NCBI GenBank assembly: GCA_037974665.1
Contig: CM075768.1
Location: 65,437,816-65,501,815, forward strand
Direction: 5' to 3'
Source: Ehretia macrophylla
Lineage: Eukaryota > Streptophyta > Magnoliopsida > Boraginales > Ehretiaceae
Length of the DNA stretch: 64,000 bases
Both the position numbers and the translations under genes were made by a program. Shown here one piece after another: positions 23,182 to 35,150 of the stretch (within the stretch, counting starts at the first letter, position 1; each line of letters begins with the position of its first letter). The notes under the pieces were generated by a model. The model saw nothing but the letters and a program-made list of their open reading frames with translations, was not told where the DNA came from and did no database searches.

Positions 23182-26100
23182 TGTCACGCCCCAACTCGAC
23201 CTATAGAGGTTAGACTAGGGTGTAATCTAAACGTTCATATCATTTCACGTACTTAATCGTTCATTAAGGTTTAACGCTTAACATTAGCCTAGAACTCCAA
23301 AATTTCCCAAAAAATCGGCAGCATAACAGCTGTAATTGGGCTCTTTGGTTTGACCTAATTTCGCAACACCTCAATTATTCCAATCATTAATCCAATTCCA
23401 TTGAGGACTCCTATTTTGTCACCAACCGATTTGCCTACTAGTTTATCTTGAAAGTCTCGTTTGGTTAATAAGCCTAATATTATAACTATGTCCTGTTTAT
23501 TTGTCAATTCCTATCATGCAAGTATCTATTATCCTTTAGCTTGTGCATGATCACTAGGTGAGATTAAGTAGAGTTACATTATTTACTTCTTCACCTAGCG
23601 GTTCAAACACCTACGATAACTACTAATTAAATGACGAAAATAAACGACCAAATAAAGAGTTCGTCCGGCTACAATCAGTACAAGCCAAAATTAGACCCAA
23701 ATTACAACGGGGTCATTTACATCAATGAAATGAACAGTTTGCAATCAAACACAATATCCATATAGGAACCACTTTCAGACAAAGCACAAAAGCACGTAGA
23801 CACTCCCAGGAATCATCAACAAGCACCCCGACCTCGAGTACCTGTTCTTGATCTTCTTCACCTGGGATGATAAAAGAGGGTGAGTCCTTATGAACTCAGC
23901 GAGGGGGAACAAGAAATAGGTTTTGAAACTTATTTTCCGGTTCAACTTATGAAAATACTTTTTGCAAGCATGAATATAACACAATTAAGGACAGAATAGT
24001 AATACAAAAGTAAAGGAACAATTACCCGTCTTTCCTCCTCGAGGTTCTCTAGGAACCAAGCGAGAGTACTTATACACATTGTAAAAAGGATACGATGAGC
24101 TTTTGTTCTCAGTTTATTTCCAAAATCAATTATTGCGGCCGACTTCAAATCATCCCCTTAACACGCCAAGTAGGTGTACTCCGGATGTACCCCGAAATCC
24201 TACGACCCAACTCTTCGAGGAAGTCTAGCCCCCAAGTGAGAGAGGGAATGGGACCATGGTAGTCACGGGTGCACCGGCAAGCCTGATGCCGCCGGTGTGC
24301 GTGATCGCTACCATGCCAGAATGAAAGGTTGTAACCTTGTATGCAATGCACATTTATGACATTTAATATATCACATTAGAAGGACAACAAAGTAGGTTGC
24401 CTCCGGACAGTCATAAGATTGCACATTGACAAGCAAACAAGCGAGGCACGAATAGACAAGTAATTTCACTTGGAAAGCATATGGAGTTATATGAACATTA
24501 AAAGGACAGCCACGTAATGCATCTAAATCATGTCATATAACTCGATTCAAAGTCCACGTAATCAAATAATGAGGTTATTTAACATGCAACAACATCTACG
24601 TGGGCTCGGATGCAAGAAAAAGCCTAATTGTCAACATGCAATGATCAAAGTCACATTTAGGACTATAAGGCAACTACGGGCAGCCTACTAAGCATATAAT
24701 TACACATAATATCCAAAGGATCAACACTTAGCAAGTTTGCCTAGTCACTAGGGTTTCCATTTCATGCTTACCCGTGTGATTAAACCCTAAGTAAACTCAA
24801 AATCAATCTCAAGTCATGCATCATTTAATTCAACATCCTCAAGTACTCAAAACAGTCCACACAACATCCCAACGCCACAATCCCAATCATTTAATACCAC
24901 AAGAGAAGTTACAACAAATTTTCTAAGCATATAACCAAGTGAAACCCTCACTGCAATAGGCTGTTTTCTCACCATCATTGAGACAAGAAAATAATCTCCA
25001 ATTCCAGTGAATAAGATATCAAATTAAAGCTTAATACGTGAACTAAAATCAGAAATAAACCTTGCATCATTTGGAGTTTGGGATCAATAGTTATAGCCGA
25101 AATAGTGGGATAGCACAAAACTGTCCAGATTTGCACACATTTTAATAATTGACGTTTTTGAGGTCTTTGGGTCAGATTTAGCCTTAGTCCATTTCTGACA
25201 AACATTTCCAGAACTGAAAAATCTATCAGCACACCAAATTTGATGCATTTTGGACATCATTTACTAAGTCAAACTGGTTCTTTCTACAAGGTCAGTGCAT
25301 CTGCCAAAACCTGCTTCATTTTTCCAGATTTCCAGATTTAGACACATTTTAATGATTTTCCATTTTTAGGACCTTAGAGTCAAAATTCGCTTTGGACTAT
25401 TTCTATGAAAACTGTTCAAAACTGGAAAAACTAGTCACCTACCAATTTTCATGCATTTTCAACATCATTTGCCAAGCCAAACTCACCTTGAAACAACAGG
25501 TTAGAAAGCTGTCACATAATCCGATTTCCCCTATCATCACTTTCAAGCCAAAATCTTGCCATGCATGGTTGAAGAAGCTTATGAACACACATATAACTCA
25601 AGTACAGAAGCAAAGACATACATTTAAGAGCATGCATGTGGATTTTTGAAGGATTTTCAAAAGGTTTTAGCCCTCACCTTAGCAAATCAACAAGAAGATG
25701 CACAAAACTTGTTGAAGCACAAATTTCTTCTTCTTCTTTGCTTAGCCGAGATTCCAACTTGATTTTCTCTATTTTTCCGAGCTTAGTGACCAAGATCTTA
25801 GTACATTCATGTGGTTAGAACAAGAAGAAAAGAAATGGAAGCTAAGAAACTTACCTAGGCCAAAAATGGTGACTCAAGAGCTTGCATGTGAGTTTTCTTG
25901 CAACCTAGCTAGCTTGGTTGAGTTCCTTTGCTTGTGGCTTGCCTTGATTAACCATAGGATGATGAAGATGAGCTAGGAGGTGAAGAGATTCAGCCAAGGC
26001 CGAGAGAGAGAGAGAAGAATGAGAGGGAGAGAGAGAAGTGTGAGGAAGAAAGAAGAAAATGACAAGGAATGAAGGCCTTTCGCAATTTTGATGCATGTGG

Positions 26101-27032
26101 TCGGCCTTGAGGCTATACAAGGCTGAATTATTTGTGTCACCAATGCATTTTTGAATTGTTTTGGCATGTCTTTTGTAGGGGCCAAGAATGGTAGCGTAGT
26201 AGTTAGCAAAAGGTGCCTTGGGTGCACAAAAAAATATGACATTGTGTAAGATTGGTCCAAGCATGCTTGGATTAAAATAATTTGTTCAAACTTTGGTCTT
26301 ATTAGCTTGTTATGGCCGGCCAAGGGCTTGCAAATTGCTGAAATTTCAGATCTATTTAATACATTATAGATTATAATAAGGGTGAAATTTGAGGTGCATT
26401 GGTTTTGGGTGAGAATGAAGAATAAAGAATGTTTAGGTGTTTGTGTAGATTGAATTGTTTATTGTTAGTGGATTTTGTAGAGATTTGGATTAGGATTATA
26501 ATAATAGTTTGTGGTGTTTGTAGAATTATTTTATAGTGTAGTGCTTTGTGTAGGATTCTTTATTGATTAGCGTGTAGACACAATTTCCTATGTCTATGAC
26601 ACATTCTACGAGACACGCACATAAATCAATATGGGGCACGAATCACGAGGTAGACACGAACTACGAGATAAGACACAAACTTCAAGGCAAAGGCACGTAC
26701 TTCAAGACTAATGCACGTAATCCTAGGTGAATGCACGTAAACCATTGCAAGGCAGGTAATTCAATCCAATGCACGCAAATCGAGGTACGACTCTTAAACC
26801 TAGGTTAGGGCATGCAATTCAAGGTCAGTGGACACAAATCGAGGTATCGCACTTAAACCGAAGTCAGGGCACGTAAGTCAAAGATTAGGGCACATAATTC
26901 TAGGTTAAGGCACGTATGACGAGGCATGCATGAAAATTGAGACAGGGCACGTAATCCAAGGTCAGTCATATCATTCTTGGTCTATGGCACACAAATAAAG
27001 GTAACACACGTTATTTGGGGTCGGGCCTCACA
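23182..27032 (-). repeat. LARD LTR 3 (rightmost, 5' LTR in element sense)
   Basis: A 3851 bp LTR. It is mostly like LTRs 1 and 2, but near 23300-23350 it reads ATTGGGCTCTTTGGTTTGAC, the nested-family version, instead of the LARD version. This points to gene conversion or mosaic ancestry. The target copy TCATA follows immediately. Confidence 0.92.
24255..24315 (-). other. Conserved LTR hairpin, LTR 3
   Basis: CATGGTAG/CTACCATG, TCACG/CGTGA and CACCGG/CCGGTG all pair. The loop is one base shorter than in LTR 2. Confidence 0.8.
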
Positions 27033-27178
27033 TCATAAGCCGTACGCCCTCGGTTTGCAGGCCCAGCCTCTACGTGAAGCGAAGTTGTCTCGCCCAAGGT
27101 GCCGTGGGATTCGATAATAGAAATGTGGTGGATAAAGTATCTTGGCAACCCACATCGGAGCAAAAAAAATTAAAAAGG

Positions 27179-27297
27179 GGGGTGCAACACAAGGACATCC
27201 CAAGGGCACACCCATTCGAGTTCTACTCTCGCCCAAGCACGCTTAACTTCGGAGTTCTGATGGGATCCGATGCATTAGTGCTGGTATGATCGCACCC
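27179..27297 (-). rRNA. 5S rRNA: 5S rRNA copy 4 (type B, degraded)
   Basis: Full length. U at 101 marks type B. Other changes at 28, 76, 80, 82, 90, 91, 95 and 107 cluster in Box C. It is the first gene after the 25 kb insertion. Confidence 0.92.
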
Positions 27298-27855
27298 GTC
27301 ATGATAAAGGCACAATTCCTTTATGTGTTAACGGTTCACAGTCCAAGCCTAGAGAGATGGCCAATTCAAAAGGCCCAATGGGCTTAACGATAACCCATAT
27401 GCTTCAACAACATAGCATCCTAGCAAGATGTGATATCGACGCGTTGTAGGGCCCCCTAATATCCCGCGAGTAAGGTTGTCGTCCTTTTAACAGCTCATGA
27501 CGTACGATCCGGGACGAAAAAATAGAGCAAAAGAAGAAAAGTGGCTTGAAACTGATGAAAATGTTCGATTTTGGGCTCCAAAAATGGGCATAGTGAGCAA
27601 GCTGGCTGCCCCTGTCGTAGATCTCTCAGAGAGCTTTGCAACGGTATGCTGTGTGCCATGTAACTCCTTACGGATCAAAAGTTATGGGCACTGGAGCGAC
27701 GGAGACTTGGTCACAAGCCCTACGCCCTCAGTTTGCGGGCACAGCCTCTACGTGAAGCGAAGTTGTCTTGCCCAATGTTCCGTGGAATTTGGTAATAGAA
27801 ATTTGGTGGATAAAGTATCTTGGCAACCTTAACCAGGGCCAAAAAAATTGAAAAG

Positions 27856-27974
27856 AGGGTGCAGCACGAGGACTTCCCCGGGGGTCACCCATCCTAGTAC
27901 TACTCTCGCCCAAACACGCTTAACTTCGGAGTTCTGATGGGATCCGGTGCATTCGTTCTGGCATGATCGCACCC
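27856..27974 (-). rRNA. 5S rRNA: 5S rRNA copy 5 (type A)
   Basis: Full length. Changes at 13, 18, 21, 61, 96, 111 and 119, with 61 inside Box A. Confidence 0.93.
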
Positions 27975-28515
27975 ATCATGTTGAGGGCATAATTCCTTTA
28001 TTTGTTAACGGTTCACAGTCTCATCCTAGAGAGATGGCCCATCCAAAAGGCCCAATGGGCTTAACAACAAACCATCCGCTTCAACAACGTAGCATTCTCG
28101 CAAGACGTGATATTGACACATTGTAGGGCCCTCTAATGTCCCGTGAGTAAGGTTGTCATCCTTTTAACAGCTCACGACGTGCGGTTCGGGACATAAAAAT
28201 ATAGCAAAAGAAGAAAAGTGGCTTGAAACTGGTGAAAACGTTCGATTTTGGGCTCCAAAAAGGGCACAGCGAGCAAGCTGGATGCCCTCGTCGTAGAGCT
28301 CTCAGAGAGCATTGCAACGGTATGCTATGCGCCGCTTAACTCCGTACAAGTCAAAAGTTATAGGCACCGCAGCGACAGAGACCTGGTCACAAGCCCTACG
28401 CCCTCAGTTTTCGGGGCCAGCCTCTATGTGAAGCGAAGTTGTCTTGCCCAATGTTCAGTGGGATTCGGTAATAGAAATTTAGTGGATAAAGTATCTTCGC
28501 AACCCTAACAAGGGC

Positions 28516-28530
28516 AAAAAAAATTGAAAA
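28516..28530 (-). terminator. Pol III terminator of copy 6 (representative)
   Basis: On the transcribed strand the gene is followed by T4, then CAA, then T8. An oligo-T run of four or more is the usual RNA polymerase III stop. Nearly every 5S copy has this arrangement. Confidence 0.8.
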
Positions 28531-28531
28531 G

Positions 28532-28650
28532 GGGGTGCAACACGAGGACTTCCAAGGGGGTCACCCATCCTAGTACTACTCTTGCCCAAGCACGCTTAAC
28601 TTCGGAGTTCTTATGGGATCCGGTGCATTAGTGCTGGTATGATCGCACCC
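28532..28650 (-). rRNA. 5S rRNA: 5S rRNA copy 6 (type A, well kept)
   Basis: One of the best copies, with only 39, 68 and 97 changed. Box A is intact. Position 68 is in the intermediate element and 97 at the Box C edge. Confidence 0.95.
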
Positions 28651-28679
28651 GTCATGTTGAGGGCACAATTCCTTTATTT
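28651..28679 (-). promoter_or_regulatory. Upstream 5S promoter region of copy 6 (representative)
   Basis: On the gene strand AAATAAAGG lies at -29 to -21 as a TATA-like box, GC lies at -14/-13 and C at -1. This resembles the plant 5S pattern of TATA-like, GC and C upstream elements. Most copies share it, with CAACATGAC directly before the gene. Confidence 0.65.
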
Positions 28680-28724
28680 GTTGACGGTTCACAGTCCTAG
28701 TCTAGAGAGATGGCCATTTCAAAT

Positions 28725-28738
28725 GGCCCAATGGGCTT
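28725..28738. promoter_or_regulatory. Paired site II-like motifs upstream of copy 6
   Basis: GGCCCAATGGGCTT holds TGGGCC on one strand and TGGGCT on the other, 75-88 bp upstream of the start. TGGGCC/T (site II) is bound by TCP factors in many plant ribosomal-protein promoters. A role at 5S genes is only inferred from its near-invariance here. Confidence 0.45.
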
Positions 28739-29208
28739 AATGATAACCCATCTACTTCAACAACGCAGCATCCTTGCAAGACGTGATATCGACGCGTTGT
28801 AGGGCCCCCTAATGTCCTGCGAGTAAGGTTGTCGTCCTTTTAACAGCTCACGACGTATGATCCAGGACGAAAAAACAGAGCAAAAGAAGAAAAGTGGCCT
28901 GAAACTGATGAAAACATTCGATTTTGGGCTCCAAAAATGGGCAAAGCGAGCAACCTGGCTGCCCCTGTCGTAGAGCTCTCAGAGAACTTTGCAACGGTAT
29001 GCTATGCGCCGCGTAACTCCTTACGGATCAAAAGTTATGGGCACCGGAGCAACGGAGACCTGGTCACAAGCCCTACGCCCTCGGTTTGCGGGCCCAGCCT
29101 CTACGTAAAGCGAAGTTGTCTCGCCCAATGTTCTGTGGGATTCGGTAATAGAAATTTGGCGGATAAAGTATCTTGGCAATCTTAACTAGGGCAAAAAAAA
29201 TTGAAAAT

Positions 29209-29327
29209 TGGGTGCAACATGATGACTTTCTAGGGGGTCACCCATCCTAGTACTACTCTCGCCCAAGAACGCTTAACTTCGGAGTTCTGATGGGATCTGG
29301 TGCATTAGTACTGGTATGATTGCACCC
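29209..29327 (-). rRNA. 5S rRNA: 5S rRNA copy 7 (type A, degraded)
   Basis: Nine changes (7, 18, 30, 60, 97, 99, 105, 108, 119), several of CpG type. The paired 3' strand is hit repeatedly. Confidence 0.92.
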
Positions 29328-29885
29328 GTCATGTTGAGGGCACAATTCCTTTATTTGTTAACGGTTCACAGTCCCATCCTAGAGAGATGGCCCATTTAAA
29401 AGGCCCAATGGGCTTAACGACAATCTATCTGCTTCAACAACGCAGTATCCTCGCAAGACGTGATATCGATGTGTTGTAGGGCCTACTAATATCCCGCGAG
29501 TAAGGTTGTTGTCCTTCTAACAGCTCACGACGTATGATCCGGGATGAAAAAACAGAGCAAAAGAAGAAAAGTGGCCTGAAACTGATGAAAACATTTGATT
29601 TTGGGGTCCAAAAAAGGTACAGCGAGCAAGCTAGCTGTCCTCGTCGTAGAGCACTCAGAGAGCTTTGCAACGATATGTTGGGCACCGCGTAACTCCTTAC
29701 GGAACAAAAGTTATGGGCACCGGAGCGACGGAGACCTGGTCACAATCCCTACGCCCTCGGTTTGCTGGCCCTGCCTCCACGTGAAGCTAAGTTGTCTTGG
29801 CCAAGGTGCCGTGGGATTCGATAATAGAAATGTGGTGAATAACGTATCTTTGCAACCCAAACTGGAGCAAAAAAATTTAAAAAGG

Positions 29886-30004
29886 GGTGTGCAACACGAG
29901 GACTTCCCAGGGGGTCACCCATCCTAGTACTACTCTTGCCCAAGCACGCTTAACTTCAGAGTTCTAATGGGATCCGGTGCATTAGTGCTGGTATGATCGC
30001 CCCC
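29886..30004 (-). rRNA. 5S rRNA: 5S rRNA copy 8 (A-type gene, B-like spacer)
   Basis: Five changes (4, 39, 47, 68, 117). The A base at 101 is combined with a B-family downstream spacer (CTGGAGCAAAA), so the unit is recombinant. Confidence 0.93.
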
Positions 30005-30564
30005 GTCATGTTGAGAGCACAATTCCTTTATGTGTTAACGGTTCACAGTCCCAACCTAGAGAGATGGCCAATTCAAAAGGCCCAATGGGCTTAACGATAA
30101 CCCATCTGCTTCAACAACATAGCATCCTAGCAAGACGTGATATCGACGCGTTGTAGGGCCCCCTAATGTCCCGCGAGTAAGTTTGTCATCCTTTTAACAG
30201 CTCACGACGTGCGATCCGGGAGGAAAAATTAGAGCAAAAGAAGAAAAGTGGCATGAAATTGATGAAAACGTTCGATTTTGGGTTTCAAAAATGGACACAG
30301 CGAGCAAGCTAGCTGCCCCCGTCGTAGAGCTCTTAGAGAGCTTTGCAACGGTATGATGTGCGCCGCGTAACTTCTTACGGATCAAAAGTTATGGGAACCG
30401 GAGTGACGGAGACCTGGTCACAAGCCCTACGCCCTCGGCTTGCAGGCCCATCCTCCACGTGAAGTGAAGTTATCTTACCGAAGGTGCCGTGGGAGTCGAT
30501 AATAGAAATATGGTGGATAAGGCATCTTGGCAACCGAAACCGGAGCAAAAAAAAATTGAAAAGG

Positions 30565-30683
30565 GGGGTGCAACAAGAGGACATCCCAGGGGGTCACCCA
30601 TCCTAGTACTACTCTCGCCCAAGCACGCTTAACTTCGTAGTTCTGATGGGATACTGTGCACTAGTGCTGGTATGATCGTACCC
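30565..30683 (-). rRNA. 5S rRNA: 5S rRNA copy 9 (type B)
   Basis: Changes at 5, 23, 29, 31, 46, 101 and 108. Box A, the intermediate element and Box C are intact. Confidence 0.94.
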
Positions 30684-31243
30684 ATCATGTTGAGGGCACA
30701 ATTCCTTTATGTGTTAACTGTTCACAGTTCCAGCCTAGAGAGATGGCTAATTCAAAAGGCCCAATGGGCTTAACGATAACCCATCCGCATCAACAACGGA
30801 GCATCCTAGCAAGACGTGATATCGACGCATTGTAGGGCCCCCTAATATCCCACGAGTAAAGTTTTCATCCTTTTAACAGCTCACAACGTACGATCCGGGA
30901 GGAAAAAATAGGGCAAAAGTAGAAAAGTGGAATGAAACTGAAGAAAACGTTTGATTTTGGCCTCCAAAAAGGGGCACAGCGAGCAAGCTAGCTTCCCCTG
31001 CCGTAGAGCTGTCAGAGAGATTTGCAACGGTATGCTGTGCGCCGCGTAACTCCTTACAGATCAAAAGTTATGGGCACCGGAGCGACGGAGACCTGGTCAC
31101 AAGCCCTACGCCCTCGGTTTGCGGGACCAGCCTCCACGTGAAGTGAAGTTGTCTTGCCCAAGGTGCCATGGGATTCGATAATAGAAATGTGGTGGATAAA
31201 GTATCTTGGAAACCCAAACCGGAGCAAAAAAAAATTGAAAAGG

Positions 31244-31362
31244 GGGGTACAACACGAGGACATCCCAGGGGGTCACCCATCCTAGTACTACTCTCGCCCA
31301 AGCACGCTTAACTTCGGAGTTATAATGGGATCCAGTGCATTATTACTGGTATGATCGCAGCC
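31244..31362 (-). rRNA. 5S rRNA: 5S rRNA copy 10 (type B)
   Basis: Changes at 3, 18, 20, 29, 39, 41, 101 and 114. The internal promoter is intact. Confidence 0.93.
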
Positions 31363-31921
31363 GTCATGTTGAGGGCACAATACCTTTATGTGTTAACGGT
31401 TCACAGTCCCAGCCTAGAGAGATGGCCATTTCAAAAGGCCCAATGTGCTTAATGATATCCCATCTACTTCAACAACGCAGCATCCTAGCAAGACGTGATA
31501 TGGAAGCGTTGGAGGGCCCCCTAATGTCTCGCGAGTAAGGTTGTCATCCTTTTAACAGCTCACGACGTACAATCCGGGATGAAAAAACAGAGCAAAAGAA
31601 GAAAAGTTGCATGAAACTGATGAAAACGTTCAATTTTGGTCTCCAAAAATAGGCACAGTGAGAAAGCTGGTTTCCCCCGTCGTAGAGCTCTCAGAGAGAT
31701 TTGCAACAGTATGTTGTATGCCACGTAACTCCATACGGATCAAAAGTTATGGGCACCGGAGCGATGGAGACCTGGTCACAAGCCCTACGCCCTTGGTTTA
31801 CGGGCCCAGCCTCTACGTGAAGCGAAGTTGTCTTGCCCAATGTTCTGTGGGATTCGGTAATAGAAATTTGGTGGATAAAGTATCTTCGCAACCCTAACCA
31901 AGGCAAAAAAAATTGAAAACG

Positions 31922-32040
31922 GGGGTGCAAGACGAGGACTTCCCTCGGGGTCACCCATCCTAGTACAACTCTCGCCCAAGCACGCTTAACTTTGGAGTTC
32001 TGATAGGATCCGGTGCATTAGTGCTGGTATAATCGAACCC
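31922..32040 (-). rRNA. 5S rRNA: 5S rRNA copy 11 (type A)
   Basis: Changes at 5, 10, 36, 48, 74, 95, 96 and 110. Confidence 0.93.
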
Positions 32041-32599
32041 ATCATGTTAAGGGCACAATTCCTTTATTTGTTAACTATTCACAATCCCTGCCTAGAGAGA
32101 TGGCCCATTCAAAAGGACCAATGGGCTTAACGACAACCCATTCGCTTCAACAACGCAGCATCCTCGTAAGACGTGACATCGACGCATTGTAGGGTCCTCT
32201 ACTGTCCCGCGAGTAAGGTTGACGTCCTTTTAACAGCTTACGACGTACAATCCGGGACGGAAAAAACAGAGCAAAAGAAGATAAGTGTCTGAAACTGATG
32301 AAAACGATCGATTTTGGGCTCAAAAAACGGGCACAATGAGCAAGCTGGCTGCCCCCGTCGTAGAGCTCTCAGAGATCTTTGCAACGGCATGCTGTGCGCC
32401 GCTTAACTCCTTACGGATCAAAAGTTATGGGCACCGTAGCGACGGAGACCTGGCCACAAGCCCTACGCCCTCGGTTTACCTGCCCAGCCTCCACGTGAAG
32501 CGAAGTTGTCTTGCCCAAGGTGTCGTACGATTCGATAATAGAAATGTGGTGGATAAAGTTTCTTGGCAACCCAAACCGGAGCAAAAAAAATTGAAAAGG

Positions 32600-32718
32600 G
32601 GGGTGCAACACGAGGACATCCCAAGGGGTCACCTATCCTAGTACTACTCTCGCCCAAGCAAGCTTAACTTCGGAGTTCGGATGGGATCTGGTGCATTAGT
32701 GTTGGTATGATCGCACCC
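32600..32718 (-). rRNA. 5S rRNA: 5S rRNA copy 12 (type B)
   Basis: Changes at 17, 30, 40, 58, 85, 95 and 101. Position 58 is in Box A, and the same change is seen in copies 15 and 40. Confidence 0.93.
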
Positions 32719-33277
32719 GTCATGTTGAGGGCACAATTCCTTTATGTGTTAATGGTTCACAGTCCCAGCTTAGAGAGATGGCTAATTCAAAAGGCTCAAT
32801 GGGCTTAACGATAACCCATATGCTTCAACAACGTAGCATCCTAGCAAGACGTGATATTGACGCGTTGTAGGGCCCCTAATGTCCCGCGAGTAAGGTTGTC
32901 GTCCTTTTAACAGCTCACGACGTACGATCCGGGACGGAAAAAACAGAGCAAAAGAAGATAAGTGGCTGAAACTGATGAAAACGTTCTATTTTGGGCTACA
33001 AAAATAGGCACAGCGAGCAAGCTGGCTGCCCCCGTCATATAGCTCTCAGAGATCTTTGCAACGGTATGCTGTGCGCCGCGTAACTCCTTACGGATCAAAA
33101 GTTATAGGCACCGGAGCGACGGAGACTTGGTCAGAAGCCCTATGCCCTCGGTTTGTGGTCCCAGCCTCCACGTGAAGCGAAGTTGTCTTACCCAAGGTGC
33201 TATGGGATTCGATAATAGAAATGTGGTGGATAATGTATCTTGGCAACCCAAACCGGAGCAAAAAAAATTGAAAATGG

Positions 33278-33396
33278 GGGGTGCAACATGAGAACATCCC
33301 AGGGGGTAACCCATCCTGGTACTACTCTCGCCCAAGTACGCTTAACTTTGGAGTTCTGATGGGATCCGGTGCATTAGTGCTGGTATGATCTCACCC
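33278..33396 (-). rRNA. 5S rRNA: 5S rRNA copy 13 (type B)
   Basis: Changes at 6, 48, 60, 79, 89, 101, 104 and 108. Box A (60) and Box C (89) are both touched. Confidence 0.93.
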
Positions 33397-33955
33397 GTCA
33401 TGTTGAGGGCACAATTTCTATATGTGTTAACGGTTCACAGTCCCAGCCTAGAGAGATGGCCGATTCAAAAGGCCCAATGGGCTTAACGATATCCCATCTA
33501 CTTCAACAATGCAGCATCCTAGCAAGACGTGATATCGAAGTGTTATAGGGCCCCCTAATGTCTCGCGGGTAAGGTTGTCGTCCTTTTAACAGCTCACGAC
33601 GTATGATCCAGAATGAAAAAATAGGGCAAAAGAGGAAAAGTGGCCTGAAACTGATGAAAACGTTCAATTTTGGGTGCCAAAAACTGGCAAAGCGAGCAAG
33701 CTGGCTGCCTCCGTTGTAGAGCTCTCAAAGAGCTTTCCAACGTTATGCTGTGCACCGCCTAACTCCTTACGGATCAAAAGTTATGGGCAACATAGCGACG
33801 AAGACCTAGTCACAAGCCCTACGCCCTCCGTTTGCGGGCCCAGCCTCTACGTGAAGCGAAGTTGTCTTGCCCAATGTTCCGTGGGATTAGGTAATAGAAA
33901 TTTGGCGGATAAGGCATCTTGGCAACCCTAACCAGGGCAAAAAAAATTGAAAAGG

Positions 33956-34074
33956 GGGGTACAACAGGAGGACTTCCCATGGGGTCACCCATCCTAGTAC
34001 TACTCTCGCCCAAGCACACTTAACTTCGGAGTTCTGATGGGATCCGGTGCATTAGTGCTGGTATGATCGCACCC
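33956..34074 (-). rRNA. 5S rRNA: 5S rRNA copy 14 (type A)
   Basis: Four changes (57, 95, 108, 114). It is followed upstream by a truncated unit without a gene. Confidence 0.95.
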
Positions 34075-35031
34075 GTCATGTTGAGGGCACAATTCCGTTA
34101 TTTATTAACGGTTCACAGTCCCATACTAGAGAGATGGCCCATTTAAAAGGCCCAATGGGCTTAACGACAACCCATATGCTTCAACAACGTAGCATCCTCG
34201 AAAGACGTGATATTGATGCATTGTTGGGCCCTCTAATGTCCAGCAAGTATGGTTGTCGTCCTTTTAACATCTCACGACGTAAGATCCGGGACCAAAAAAC
34301 AGAGCAAAAGAAGAAAAGTGGCATGAAACTGATGAAAACTTTCGATTTTGGGCACCAAAAATGGGAACAGAGGACAAGCTGGCTACCCCTGTCGCATAGC
34401 TCTCAGAGAGCTTTGCAACGGTATACTGTGCGCCGCGTAACTCCATACAGATCAAAAGTTATGGGCACCGAAGTGACGGAGACCTAGTCACAAGCCGTAC
34501 ACCCTCGGTTCACAGTCCTATCCTAGAGAGATGGCCAATTCAAAAGGCCTAATGGGCTTAACGATAACCAATCTGCTTCAACAACATAGCATCCTCGCAA
34601 AACGTGATATCGACGTGTTTTAGGGCCCACTAATGTCCCCCGAGTAAGGTTGTCGTCCTTCTAACAGCTCACGACGTATGATCCGGGATGAAAAAATAGA
34701 GCAAAAGAAAAAAAGTGGCCTGAACCCGATGAACACGTTCGATTTTGGGCTCCAGAAAGGGCACAGCGAGCAACCCCGCTGCCCCCTTCGTAGAGCTGTC
34801 GGAAAGCTTTACAACGGTATGCTGTGCACCGCATAACTCCTTACGGATCAAAAGTTATGGGCACCGGAGCAATAGAGACTTGGTCCCAAGCCCCACGCCC
34901 TCGGTTTGTAGGCCCAGTCTCTATGTGAATTGAAGTTGTCTTGCCCAAGGTGCCATGGGATTCGATAATAGAAATGTAATGGATAAAGTATCTTTGCAAC
35001 CCAAACCGGATAAAAAAAAAATTGAAAAAGG
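34075..35031 (-). other. Long spacer with a truncated 5S unit lacking its gene
   Basis: The first spacer runs from copy 14 to ACCCTCGGTT, then jumps at about 34506-34510 into TTCACAGTCC of the next unit's upstream region. About 278 bp is missing, including the whole 5S gene. CGGTT at the join is present at both parental sites, so the deletion used short homology. Confidence 0.9.
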
Positions 35032-35150
35032 GGGGTGCAACACGAGGACATCCCAGGGAGTCACCCATCCTAGTACTACTCTCGCCCAAGCAAGCTTAAC
35101 TTCGGAGTTTTGATGGGATCCGGTGCATTAGTGCTGGTATGATCGCATCC
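35032..35150 (-). rRNA. 5S rRNA: 5S rRNA copy 15 (type B)
   Basis: Changes at 3, 41, 58, 92 and 101. It is the first gene after the truncated unit. Confidence 0.94.

Larger units (their letters stand above)
1960..27032 (-). mobile_element. LARD-like LTR retrotransposon in tandem three-LTR form
   Basis: On the plus strand the element opens TGTCACGCCCC and closes CCTCACA, giving TG...CA ends. It contains three LTRs of 3856, 3854 and 3851 bp separated by two copies of the same ~2.9 kb internal domain. The left domain is interrupted by a nested element. The primer-binding site and polypurine tract both read on the minus strand. Neither internal copy has a long reading frame, which matches large retrotransposon derivatives mobilised in trans. 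The single outer target-site duplication suggests one insertion, then unequal LTR-LTR recombination adding an internal-LTR module. Confidence 0.9.
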
